NCBI GenBank assembly: GCA_016213735.1
Contig: JACQZU010000019.1
Span: forward strand, 186,001-250,000
Origin: Acidobacteriota bacterium
GTDB taxonomy: Bacteria > Acidobacteriota > Holophagae > Holophagales > Holophagaceae
Direction: 5' to 3'
Length of the DNA stretch: 64,000 bases
The translations under genes were made by a program, and so were the position numbers. Positions within the stretch are counted from its first letter, which is position 1. Each line of letters opens with the position of its first letter. A model generated the notes under the pieces. It was given only the letters and a program-made list of their open reading frames with translations, made no database searches and was not told the origin of the DNA. This document shows positions 8,256 through 17,400 of the stretch, piece by piece.

Positions 8256-9200
8256 ATGACCACCACTCCAGCCCCGGCCCCCAGGGCCTCCTTCGACAAG
8301 AAGAACATGCAGGTCCGGGTGGCCACCTCCCTGGTCTTCGCGGTGCTCTTCATCGGCATCCTCTTCTTCGGGGGGGGGCCCAGCCGCCTGGGAAGCCTGA
8401 GCCTCGGCGACGGCCGGGTCTGGGGCGCGTGGGTGTACCTGGCCCTCATGGCCTTCGGCATCTTCGGAGGGGTCCGGGAGATGACCCTCATCGGGCGGAA
8501 GATGGGTTACCACCCCTCCCTGGCGGCGGGGCTCGTGGTGGCCTGGGGCCTGCTGCTTCATTTCTTCCTGGACCGCCCCACCCGGGGCGACAACCCCATG
8601 CCCCTCTGGCTCGTGTTGGCCGGGGGGGGTGCGTTGATCCACTTCGTGGCCCTTTTCCGGGACAAGGACCTCGACCAGGCCCTCCCCAGCCAGGCCATCA
8701 CCTGGCTGGGAGCCCTCTACATGGGCCTGGGGCTGGGCTTCCAGCAGAAGATCTTCATGCTGGACGGCAGCCTCTCCAAGACCGGCAGCCGGCTGATCTT
8801 CGCCCTCTACATCATTGTCTGGTTCGGCGACACCTTCGCCTACTTCATCGGCAGCACCCTCGGGAAGCGGAAGCTGGCCCCCCGCATCAGCCCCAAGAAG
8901 ACCTGGGAGGGCCTCGCGGGAAACTACTTCGGCAACCTCTTCGGGGCCTTCCTCATGAAGGCCTTCGTGTGCATCGAATGGAGCCTGGTGGATGCGTTGC
9001 TGCTGGGCCTGCTCCTGGGCACCGTCGGCCAGCTGGGGGACCTGGTGGAGAGCACCTGGAAGCGCAGTGCCGGCGTGAAGGACAGCAACGTGGGGGTGGC
9101 CATCCCGGGTCATGGAGGCATGCTGGACCGCGTGGACAGCCTGGTCTTCGCGGCCCCGGCGCTCTACGCCTACGTCCACTTCGTGCATGGGCTGGGATGA
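8256..9200 (+). CDS. cdsA: Phosphatidate cytidylyltransferase (CDP-diglyceride synthase)
   Basis: This inner-membrane enzyme makes CDP-diacylglycerol from CTP and phosphatidic acid, the branch point of phospholipid synthesis. The protein is hydrophobic with about eight predicted membrane segments. The family signature is near the C-terminus: KRSAGVKD, then PGHGGMLDRVDS. The stretch between KD and PGHGG appears two residues longer than in the classical pattern (KDSNVGVAIPGHGG). SPKKTWEG, another conserved block, is also present. The ATG at 8256 follows a GAGG-containing stretch shortly after the uppS stop. Confidence 0.95.
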   Translation: MTTTPAPAPRASFDKKNMQVRVATSLVFAVLFIGILFFGGGPSRLGSLSLGDGRVWGAWVYLALMAFGIFGGVREMTLIGRKMGYHPSLAAGLVVAWGLLLHFFLDRPTRGDNPMPLWLVLAGGGALIHFVALFRDKDLDQALPSQAITWLGALYMGLGLGFQQKIFMLDGSLSKTGSRLIFALYIIVWFGDTFAYFIGSTLGKRKLAPRISPKKTWEGLAGNYFGNLFGAFLMKAFVCIEWSLVDALLLGLLLGTVGQLGDLVESTWKRSAGVKDSNVGVAIPGHGGMLDRVDSLVFAAPALYAYVHFVHGLG

Positions 9201-9219
9201 TGCGAGGGCCCGGTTCACT

Positions 9220-9248
9220 TTCGATTGTCGATGTTCGATGTTCGATGG
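9220..9248 (+). repeat. Short TTCGATG-type stutter repeat
   Basis: The gap between cdsA and dxr holds three to four near-copies of TTCGATG/TCGATG in a row, in otherwise GC-rich sequence. From memory, runs of this kind are scattered in several GC-rich phyla, where they give spurious translations such as NIEHR. It is too short to judge alone. Confidence 0.5.
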
Positions 9249-9276
9249 CTGAACCTTCCATCGGCCGTGTGGAGCC

Positions 9277-10437
9277 ATGAGGAAACTCGCGATCCTCGGG
9301 AGCACGGGGTCCATCGGGACCTCGGCCCTGGAGGTGGCGGCCGCCTTTCCAGATCGCCTGGAGGTGACCGCCCTGGCGGCGGGGCGGAACCGCGAACTGC
9401 TCCGGGAACAGTGCCGGCGCTTCAGGCCGGCCCTCGTCTCCGTGGGCCAGGAGGCCGATGCCCGCTGGCTCGCGGGGGAGCTTGGCCCGGAGATCGAAGT
9501 GCAGTGGGGCCTGGAGGGCCTGGAAGCCTGCGCCCTCCGCTCCGGCGCGGACACGGTGCTGGCCTCCATCGTGGGGGCCGCCGGGCTGTCGAGCACGGAG
9601 GCCGCGCTGCGGGCGGGCCGGCGGGTCTGCGTGGCCAACAAGGAGAGCCTGGTGGTGGGCGGCGGCCTGCTGCGGAAGGCCCTGGCCGTAGGGGGGGGTG
9701 AACTCCTGCCCGTGGACAGCGAGCACGCGGCCCTGCACCAGCTGCTGGCCGGGCGGGACCCCGCCAGCGTTCGGGAGCTGCGCCTCACCGCCAGCGGCGG
9801 GCCCTTCCGGGAATGGCCCCTGGACCGCATCCGGGCCGCCACGGTGGAGGAGGCCCTCAACCACCCCACCTGGAAGATGGGCCCCAAGATCACCGTGGAC
9901 AGTGCCACCCTCATGAACAAGGGCCTGGAGGTGATCGAGGCCTCCGTGCTCTTCGGCCTGGGCCCGGAGCAGGTGGGCGTCACGGTGCACCCCCAGAGCC
10001 AGGTGCACGCCATGGTGGACTTCCGGGACGGCAGCTACCAGCTCCAGGTCTGCGCCAACGACATGAAGCTGCCCATCCAGTACGCGCTGCTGTTCCCAGA
10101 CTGCCTGCCCGGGCCCGTGCCCCCCTACGACTGGGAGCAGGCCCGCGCCTGGAGCTTCGAGCCCCCGGACCTGGCGCGCTTCCCCTGCCTGGCCCTGGCC
10201 TTCGAGGCCCTGCGGCTGGGAGGCACCGCCCCGGCCCTCCTCAACGCCGCCAACGAGGAGGCCGTGGCCGCCTTCCTCAGCCGCGCCATCGGCTTCTGGG
10301 ACATCCAGGCCCTCAATGCCGAGGTGCTGGCGCGGATCCCCCCCGAACAAGCCGGGGAGCTGGCCCAGGTGCTGGACGCCGACCGGCGCGCCCGCGCCTG
10401 CGCCCAGGACTGGATCCGGCGGCGGGCGGGCAACTGA
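9277..10437 (+). CDS. dxr: 1-deoxy-D-xylulose 5-phosphate reductoisomerase
   Basis: This is the second enzyme of the MEP isoprenoid pathway. It converts DXP to 2-C-methyl-D-erythritol 4-phosphate using NADPH and a divalent metal. The N-terminal NADPH motif GSTGSIG, the metal-ligand region VDSEHAA and the substrate loop LTASGGPFR with KMGPKITVDSATLMNKGLE are all present. Its 386 residues match the family. Together with uppS and cdsA it joins isoprenoid-carrier and lipid synthesis in one transcription unit. Confidence 0.97.
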   Translation: MRKLAILGSTGSIGTSALEVAAAFPDRLEVTALAAGRNRELLREQCRRFRPALVSVGQEADARWLAGELGPEIEVQWGLEGLEACALRSGADTVLASIVGAAGLSSTEAALRAGRRVCVANKESLVVGGGLLRKALAVGGGELLPVDSEHAALHQLLAGRDPASVRELRLTASGGPFREWPLDRIRAATVEEALNHPTWKMGPKITVDSATLMNKGLEVIEASVLFGLGPEQVGVTVHPQSQVHAMVDFRDGSYQLQVCANDMKLPIQYALLFPDCLPGPVPPYDWEQARAWSFEPPDLARFPCLALAFEALRLGGTAPALLNAANEEAVAAFLSRAIGFWDIQALNAEVLARIPPEQAGELAQVLDADRRARACAQDWIRRRAGN

Positions 10438-10578
10438 TCCAGGGGGGGGCCCTCCCTTGAAACCATGGATCCCCTCCGGGGTCCGGCCTGAGCTTCTTGC
10501 TTGGTCCCCTCCGGATCCCTGGGACAATGGAGCTTCGCGCCGGTCCCGGCCCCGGCCCCATGCCCACCCAGGAGCTCC

Positions 10579-11685
10579 ATGACCCCCGACCTCCTCCCGA
10601 TCCTCCTCGCCCTCCCGGACCTCAAGGGGGTCCTGGGCATCGTGGGCGCCCTGGGGGGCCTGATCTTCGTCCACGAACTGGGCCACTTCCTCATGGCCAA
10701 GCGCATGGGGATGCCCGTGGAGGTCTTCTCCCTAGGCTTCGGCCCGCGGCTGGTGGGCTTCAAGTGGCGGGAGACCGACGTGCGGCTGTCGGCCCTGCCC
10801 CTGGGGGGCTACGTGAAGCTGGCGGGCTACAACCCCGAGGAGCCGGACGCGGAGGATCCCCACGGCTTCCTCCAGCAGCCGGCCTGGAAACGCCTCCTCT
10901 TCTACGCCGGGGGCGTGATCTTCAACGTTTTGGCGGCCTGGCTCTGCCTCATGGTGGTGGCCGCGGACCTGAGCCGGGTCACGAAGTTCGAGGAGCGCTG
11001 GGCCGTGGGCCAGGTGGCCAAGGGCTCCCGGGCCGAACAGGGGGGCCTGAAGCGGGGGGACGTGCTGGTCCGGATCGGGGACCTGCGCTTCCCCGGCGCG
11101 GACTGGGGCAAGGAAGTCCTCCCCGCCATCCAGGCCAGCCCCGAGAAGGCCGTGCCCTTCGTGGTGCAGCGGGACGGGAAGGAACTGACCTTGAACCTGG
11201 TGCCCGCCAACGAGGGCGGCAAGGGCCGCCTGGGCTTCGGCCCCGAAATCCAGGGCCGGCCCCTGGAGCGGCGCGCGCTCACCCTGAAGGACCTCCGGGA
11301 CGGGGCGGTGCAGGGGACCCAGGAGACCCTCTACCTCACGGGTGGCGTGGCGGCGGGCATCGGCAAGCTCGTGGTGGGCAAGGCCAGCGTGAAGGACATG
11401 GGGGGCCCCGGCACCATCGGGGTCATGGCCTACCGCACCGCCCAGATCGGCTGGACGGCCTTCCTGCGCTTCCTGGCCTTCATCTCCCTGAACCTGGCGG
11501 TGCTCAACGCCCTGCCCATCCCCTTCCTGGACGGGGGCCACGCCGCGATCCTCCTCTTCGAAAAGCTCCGGGGGCGGGACCTGGCCATCAAGGTGAAGGA
11601 GCGCATCCTCATGGGAGGCTTCGTGTTCCTCATGGGGCTCATGGGCCTGGTGATCTTCCTGGACATCCTGCGGTTCCGGAAGTGA
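10579..11685 (+). CDS. rseP: Site-2 protease RseP
   Basis: This intramembrane zinc metalloprotease cleaves anti-sigma factors or remnant signal peptides in the inner membrane. The active-site HELGH lies in the first transmembrane segment (FVHELGHFLMAK), and the second catalytic motif is LNALPIPFLDGGH near the C-terminus. A single PDZ-like domain lies between (about residues 130-215), whereas E. coli RseP has two. The ATG at 10579 is preceded by GGAG. The 141-bp gap after dxr may hold a local promoter, but I see no convincing one. It ends the uppS operon. Confidence 0.95.
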   Translation: MTPDLLPILLALPDLKGVLGIVGALGGLIFVHELGHFLMAKRMGMPVEVFSLGFGPRLVGFKWRETDVRLSALPLGGYVKLAGYNPEEPDAEDPHGFLQQPAWKRLLFYAGGVIFNVLAAWLCLMVVAADLSRVTKFEERWAVGQVAKGSRAEQGGLKRGDVLVRIGDLRFPGADWGKEVLPAIQASPEKAVPFVVQRDGKELTLNLVPANEGGKGRLGFGPEIQGRPLERRALTLKDLRDGAVQGTQETLYLTGGVAAGIGKLVVGKASVKDMGGPGTIGVMAYRTAQIGWTAFLRFLAFISLNLAVLNALPIPFLDGGHAAILLFEKLRGRDLAIKVKERILMGGFVFLMGLMGLVIFLDILRFRK

Positions 11686-11699
11686 GGGGAGAAGGGGTC

Positions 11700-11801
11700 A
11701 ACGCAAAGGCGCGAAGGCGCAAAGAGAGATCAGGGCCTTCGATCCAAGCCCCAGGTGGCGGCCGGTCCTCCACAGCCTTTGCGCCTTCGCGCCTTTGCGT
11801 T
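11700..11801. repeat. Large inverted repeat of CGCAAAGG units between convergent genes
   Basis: Two arms of 25 bases (11700-11724 and 11777-11801) are perfect reverse complements separated by 52 bp. Each arm is itself built of stuttered units such as CGCAAAGG and CGCGAAGG. Pairing extends outward after a small internal loop (GGGGT with ACCCC). It lies between the convergent ends of rseP and smpB and could terminate both transcripts. The composition resembles a dispersed repeat family rather than an ordinary terminator. Confidence 0.9.
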
Positions 11802-11814
11802 CAACCCCCGCGTT

Positions 11815-12270
11815 TCACTCCCGCGCGCCCTTGCGGACGCGGTCCATTTCGCGCTTGGCCTCCCGTTCCTTGAGGGCCTCCTTCTTGCTGCGGGCCTGCT
11901 TGCCTTCGCAGAGGGCGATGCGGAGCTTCACCTTCCCCTTCTCATTCAGGTACATGGCCAGGGGGATGAGGGTGTAGCCCTTGCGGTCCACCTTGGAGGC
12001 CAGCTTCCGGATCTCGGCCTTGTGGAGCAGGAGCTTCCGGGGGCGCAGGGGCTCGTGGTTGGTGAAGGTGCCGAATTCGTAGGGGCTGATGTGGGCCTGG
12101 CGGAGCCAGAGCTCCCCCGCCACCACATCCACGTAGGCGTCCTGGAGCTGGCCCCTCCCGGCCCTCAGGCTCTTCACCTCCGTCCCCAGGAGGCAGACCC
12201 CGGCCTCCCAGGTTTCAAGGACGTGGTAGTCGTGCAGGGCTCGGCGGTTCCGGACCAGGTCGGCGGTCAT
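11815..12270 (-). CDS. smpB: SsrA-binding protein
   Basis: This tmRNA partner is required for rescue of stalled ribosomes. Typical motifs are NRRALHDYHVLETWEAGV, the block GTEVKSLR near the N-terminus, and the basic C-terminal tail rich in Lys and Arg that occupies the ribosomal decoding site. Its 151 residues are the normal length. The gene stands alone, convergent with rseP across the large inverted repeat. The tmRNA gene itself was not seen nearby. Confidence 0.97.
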   Translation of the reverse strand: MTADLVRNRRALHDYHVLETWEAGVCLLGTEVKSLRAGRGQLQDAYVDVVAGELWLRQAHISPYEFGTFTNHEPLRPRKLLLHKAEIRKLASKVDRKGYTLIPLAMYLNEKGKVKLRIALCEGKQARSKKEALKEREAKREMDRVRKGARE

Positions 12271-12407
12271 GGCCCGGTCATTGTGGCAGGCGCGGCGAGG
12301 GGGTCGCCCCTGCCGAACACAAGTTCACCTGGCCCTTGCCGATGGGGTGTCCAAGGCGCCCTTCCAGGCCGGCCCGGGCCTGGGGGGAACCGAGGTCGTA
12401 AACTCCA

Positions 12408-13736
12408 ATGGTGGATGGCTTGGCACTCCTGGACAGTGTTCCGGTGCCCCTGGCGGTGCTGGAAGGGCCCGACCTCAGGGTCAGCCTGCTCAACCGGTGC
12501 CTCGTCGAATCCTTCGGCCATCCCTGGGCCGGACCCGCGACTCCGGACGACTGGTGGTCCAAGGCCTTCCCGGACCCGCTCTACCGGCGACGCCTCCTGG
12601 AATCCCTTGCGTCTTGGGCCCCGGGCAAGGAAGGGGAGGATCGGCCCCTGGAGGCTCGGCTGACCTGCGGGGACGGCTCCGAGCGCGAGGTCCTCATCCG
12701 TCTCGCCACCCTGGGGGAAACCCGCCTGATGGTGCTGGAAGAGGTGGGGGCCCAGCGCAGGGCCCAGCGGGAACTGGAATTCCTGGCCTTCCACGATCCC
12801 CTCACGGGTCTGCCGAACCGCATGCTCTTCTACGACCGCTTCCACCAGGCCCTGCGGCTCGCCAAGCGGCACCAGAGAGGCTTTTCCGTCCTGCTCGGGG
12901 ACCTGGACGGCTTCAAGGCCATCAACGACCGCCTCGGCCACGAGGCGGGCGACCTTCTGTTGAAGAAAGCCGCCGGGCGCTTCCAGGCTGCCCTCCGGGC
13001 CACGGACACCGTGGCGCGCATCGGGGGCGACGAATTCGCCTTCCTCCTTCCCGACACGGGGATCGAGGGGGACCTGGAAGCGGTGGCCCGGAAGATCCTG
13101 GAGGCCCTCGGGGAACCCTTCCAGCTCCGGGGCGAACCGGTTCGGGTCGGATGCAGCCTGGGCGCCGCCCGGTTCCCGGTGCACGGGGACACCATGGACC
13201 TGCTCCTGGCCCGGGCGGACGGGGCCATGTACGCGGCCAAGTCCCGGGGGACGAACACCTTCGTCCACGCCGCCGCCGGAGACCGGGAGGGGCCGGGGAC
13301 CCGGCCCCCCTTCATCACCTTCGGGAATTCCGCCCTGGTGGGCATCCCGGTCATCGACGCTCAGCACCAGCACCTGGCCGGGCTTTGCAATGACCTGGCG
13401 GGGGCCATCTTCGACGCTCAGCCCCCCGACCAGTTGCGGGAACGGCTGGAGGCCGTATCGGCCTTTGTCCGGGTCCACTTCGCCCTGGAGGAGGACCTCA
13501 TGCGGACGTTCCGCACCTCCGACCAGGAGGCCCATTTCCGGCACCACGGGCACCTGTTGAAGCAGTTGGCGGAGATTCAGGCCCGCTTCGACCTCCAGGG
13601 GCTCTCGGCCACCCTCCTGGAGGTGAAATCCTGGCTGCTGGCCCACATTCACGAATCCGACCAGGCCCTGGCCCGCGAGCTGCTGGCCCGGGGGTTCCCC
13701 GGGAACCCGGAAAGCCCGGGCGCGCCTTCACCTTGA
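12408..13736 (+). CDS. PAS-like/GGDEF diguanylate cyclase with C-terminal hemerythrin
   Basis: This is a 442-residue predicted cytoplasmic c-di-GMP synthase. The N-terminal 115 residues look like a divergent PAS sensor. The GGDEF domain (about 125-285) has an intact active site IGGDEF and an inhibitory I-site RATD exactly five residues before it, so product feedback is likely. The C-terminal hemerythrin domain (about 305-430) retains the di-iron ligand pattern: H in DAQHQH, H-x3-E in HFALEED, H-x3-H in HFRHHGH and H-x4-D in HIHESD. Hence oxygen or redox sensing probably controls c-di-GMP output. It has no operon partner. Confidence 0.9.
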   Translation: MVDGLALLDSVPVPLAVLEGPDLRVSLLNRCLVESFGHPWAGPATPDDWWSKAFPDPLYRRRLLESLASWAPGKEGEDRPLEARLTCGDGSEREVLIRLATLGETRLMVLEEVGAQRRAQRELEFLAFHDPLTGLPNRMLFYDRFHQALRLAKRHQRGFSVLLGDLDGFKAINDRLGHEAGDLLLKKAAGRFQAALRATDTVARIGGDEFAFLLPDTGIEGDLEAVARKILEALGEPFQLRGEPVRVGCSLGAARFPVHGDTMDLLLARADGAMYAAKSRGTNTFVHAAAGDREGPGTRPPFITFGNSALVGIPVIDAQHQHLAGLCNDLAGAIFDAQPPDQLRERLEAVSAFVRVHFALEEDLMRTFRTSDQEAHFRHHGHLLKQLAEIQARFDLQGLSATLLEVKSWLLAHIHESDQALARELLARGFPGNPESPGAPSP

Positions 13737-13767
13737 GCCGCAGCCCCGTCCCCGGGATCCTGGGGGG

Positions 13768-14424
13768 ATGCTGGAACGACTGCTGAAGCCCATCGTGGCC
13801 TGGATGACCGCCGTCATGGCCGCCATGGGCCCCCCGGGGGTCATGGTCCTCATGGCCATCGAGAGCGCCTGCATCCCCCTGCCCAGCGAAGTGATCATGC
13901 CCTTCGCGGGCTACCTGGCCTACCGGGACCAGATGAGCCTTTTCGGCCTCGGCGCGGGGAACCCCACCGCCCAGATCTGGATCGCGGGGATCTTCGGGGC
14001 CCTGGGCTGCAACCTGGGCTCCTGGCCCGCCTACGAGGTGGGCGCCTGGGGCGGGCGCCGGGCGGTGGAACGCTACGGCCGCTACATCTGGCTGAACCTG
14101 GGGCACCTGGACCAGGCCCACCGTTTCTTCGATCGTTTCGGCCGCTCCGCCATCCTCATCGCCCGGATGATGCCGGTGGTCCGGACCTTCATCGCCCTGC
14201 CCGCCGGGATCGCCCGGATGGAGCGCCTGCGCTTCCACATCTACACCTTCCTGGGGAGCCTGCCCTGGTGCCTGGGCCTGGCCTGGATCGGTTTCAAGCT
14301 GGGGGAACAGTGGCGCATCCTGGGCGCCTGGTTCCACCGTTTCGACCTCCTGATCGGCGCCCTGATCCTCCTGGGGGTGGCCTGGTTCATCTGGGACCAC
14401 TTTCGAAGCCGATCGCGGGGTTAA
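13768..14424 (+). CDS. DedA/VTT family membrane protein
   Basis: This is a 218-residue inner-membrane protein of the DedA family, whose members are linked to membrane homeostasis and lipid-carrier flipping. The family marks are the early acidic pocket ESACIPLPSEVIMPFAG and the later FDRFGRSAILIARMMPVVRTF with conserved arginines. Four to five hydrophobic segments are visible. It begins 31 bp after the GGDEF-hemerythrin gene, so the two may be co-transcribed. Proximity to an undecaprenyl synthesis operon is suggestive only. Confidence 0.9.
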   Translation: MLERLLKPIVAWMTAVMAAMGPPGVMVLMAIESACIPLPSEVIMPFAGYLAYRDQMSLFGLGAGNPTAQIWIAGIFGALGCNLGSWPAYEVGAWGGRRAVERYGRYIWLNLGHLDQAHRFFDRFGRSAILIARMMPVVRTFIALPAGIARMERLRFHIYTFLGSLPWCLGLAWIGFKLGEQWRILGAWFHRFDLLIGALILLGVAWFIWDHFRSRSRG

Positions 14425-14484
14425 GGAAGGACCCAGACTGCCCGAAAGGATGGAGTGGCCTATCCTGGAAGGCCTGGAGTCCCC

Positions 14485-17400
14485 ATGCGCCTGCGCAGCT
14501 TCGTCACCGGCATCCTGGTTTCCCTGGCCCTGGCCTGCGGAGGCTCCAGCGGGGGTGGAGGAGGGAACCCGCCCCCGCCCACGCCCGACTTCAGCGTGTC
14601 CGTTTCCGCCCCCTCCAGCATCCAGGCCGGCTCCAGCGGGAGCACGGGGGTCGCCCTCACCCGCAGCGGGGGGCACAGCGCCGCGGTCACCCTCACCCTG
14701 TCCAGCCCGCCCCAGGGCATCACCGGGAGCGGCAGCGTGGCCAGCGGCTCCGTCTCCGGAACCCTGAACCTCTCGGTCCCCGCCTCCGCCACCCCGGGCG
14801 CCTACACCCTCAACGTCAGTGCCACCGACGGCACCCTCACCCGCAGCGCCACGGTCAACCTCACCGTGACACCCGCTCCGGACTTCAGCCTCTCGGTGGC
14901 GGCCCCGCCCGCCATCCAGGCCGGCGCCACGGGCTTCACCCCCGTGACCCTCACCCGCAGCGGGGGCCACAGCGCCGCGGTGAACCTCAGCCTGGCCTCC
15001 AACGCCCAGGGCATCACGGGCAACGGGAACATCACCGCGGGCGGCACCAGCGGCAACCTGGCGCTCACCGTGCCCCTGACGGCCGCACCCGGGACCTACA
15101 CCCTCACCGCCAACGCCACCGACGGGGCCCTCAGCCGCAGCGCCACCTTCTCCCTGACCGTCACCCCCGGTCCCGACTTCGGCTTCACCGTGACGCCCCC
15201 GGCGGGGGTGGTCCAGGGCGGAACCGGGAACGCCACCCTGGCGGTCACCCGGAGCAACGGGCACACCGCGGCCCTCAGCCTGGGCCTCGCCACCAATCCC
15301 CAGGGCATCACCGGCAGCGGGTCCATCGCCGCAGGGGTCAACAGCGGTACCCTGCTCCTCACCGTGCCGGCCTCCGTGGCCCCGGGCTCCTACAACCTCA
15401 GCGCCACCGCCACCGATGGAACCCTTGTCCGGACGGCCAGCTTCAACCTGGTGGTGACCGCGGCGCCGAATTTCAGCCTCAGCGCCACCAATCCCGGCAC
15501 CATCACCGCGGGCTCCAGCGGCACCAGCACGGTGACGGCCGCCCGGGTGGGCGGCCACACCGCCGCCATCGCCCTCAGCATCGGTTCCAACCCCCAGAAC
15601 ATCACGGGGACGGGGAACATCCTCTCCGGCGCCAGCACCGCGAACCTCAGCGTCGTGGTGCCCGCCCCCACCGCTGCGGGCACCTACACCCTCACGGTGA
15701 ACGGCAGCGACGGCACCCTCACCCGCAGCGCCTCCATCACGGTCACCGTCCAGGCGGCCCCGGCCCAGAACTTCACGCTCTCGGTCACCCCCCCGGCCTC
15801 CATCAACAACGGAGCCACGGGCGCCACCTCCGTGGCCGCGAACCGCAGCGGCGGCCACACGGCCGCCATCTCGCTCTCCATCGACCCGAACCCCCAGAGC
15901 ATCAGCGGCAGCGGAACCATTTCCTTTGGAGCCTCCTCGGGGACCGTCAGCATCACCGTTCCGGCGCCCGTGACCCCCGGAACCTACACCCTCAGCGTCA
16001 CCGGCACGGACGGCACCCTCGTCCGCAGCGCCAGCTTCAGCCTCACGGTCACGGCAGCTCCCACGCCGGACTTCTCCCTTTCCGTGGCGGCCCCCCCGAG
16101 CATCCCCGCCGGGAGCAGCGCGGGAACCACAGTCACGGCCACCCGCAGCGGCGGCCACAACACCACCATCACCCTGAGCATCGCCGCCAACGGCCAGGGC
16201 GTGACGGGCAGCGGCACCATCCCCAGCGGCAACTCCACCGGGACCCTGACCCTCAGCGTTCCCGGCGGCGCCACCGCCGGCACCTACAGCCTCACCTGCA
16301 ACGGCACGGACGGCACCCTGACCCGCACCGCCGGCTTCAGCCTCACGATCCTTCCCGCGGGGGCGGTGACCTACACCATCCCCGTGCTCTACATCAGCCA
16401 GGCCAACCAGAACCAGGGCTTCACCGTGCCCCTGGTGAAGGACCGGGACGGCTACCTGCGGGCCTTCGTCATCGCCAGCGGGGCCAACAGCGCCACGCCC
16501 ACCCTGACCATCACCATCAAGAACGGCGGGGGCACCACGGTCTTCAGCAGCGTCATCCCCGCGCCCGGGGCCTCGGTGCCCACCGCGGTGGACGAGAGCC
16601 TGCTCAGCAAGTCCTGGAACGTGGCGGTGCCGGGCGCCTACATCCAGCCCGGCTACACGCTCCTGGCCACCCTCAGCGCGGGAGGCGTCACCTGGCCCGC
16701 CTCCGGCACGCCCTGGACCTTCGACAGCACCCGGCTCAAGACCGTGAACCCCTTCCGGGTCACCTTCTGGGCCGTGCAGACGGCCGACGTCCCCACCCCC
16801 CGGGTGGGCAACGTGAACGCCGGGAACATCGGCAGCTACACCAGCCTCCTGGAGCAGATCTGGCCCATCAACCCCGCCACCGACCGGGTCTACGGAGGAA
16901 TCTGGGCCACGAGCAATGTCCTGCTCTCTGACGGTACGGGCTGGAGCCCCACCCTCAGCGCCCTGGACGCCAAGCGCACCGCCGACGGCGCCACGACCCG
17001 GTACTACTACGGCGTGGTGAACCCCACCTACAGCGGCGGGGTGGCCGGGCTCGGCTACATCGGCTGGCCCGCGGCCATCGGCTGGGACAAGCTCTCGGGC
17101 TACTCGGACAGCGGCCTGATGTCGGGCGTCTACGCCCACGAGGTGGGTCACAACTTCGGCATCCAGCACGCCCCCTGCGGAGGCCCCGCGGGTCCCGACC
17201 CGGGCTACCCCTATTCAGGGGGTTTCATCGGCACCTGGGGCATCGACGTGGGCAGCGCCACGCTCAAGAGCCCCTCCACCTACCACGACATCATGGGCTA
17301 CTGCAGCACCGTCTGGGTGAGCGACTACAACTTCAAGAACGTCGTCCTCAACCGCAGCGGCGGCACCCTGGAAGCGGCGCCCCCCGATCCGGAAGGGCCG

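Noticed and set aside
10438-10578. A promoter for rseP (TTGCTT and GACAAT)
   Set aside because: The two hexamers are about 20 bp apart, too far for a standard promoter, and the surroundings are GC-rich.
14587-16365. Regularly spaced repeats resembling a CRISPR-like array
   Set aside because: The period is 294-300 bp, units are diverged and all are in frame within one protein. They are Ig-like domain repeats.
13498-17169. A very long open frame on the minus strand opposite the metzincin gene
   Set aside because: Its translation is low-complexity Gly/Ala/Arg/Pro and simply mirrors the GC-rich codon pattern and repeats of the plus-strand gene. Similar shadow frames occur across the whole window.
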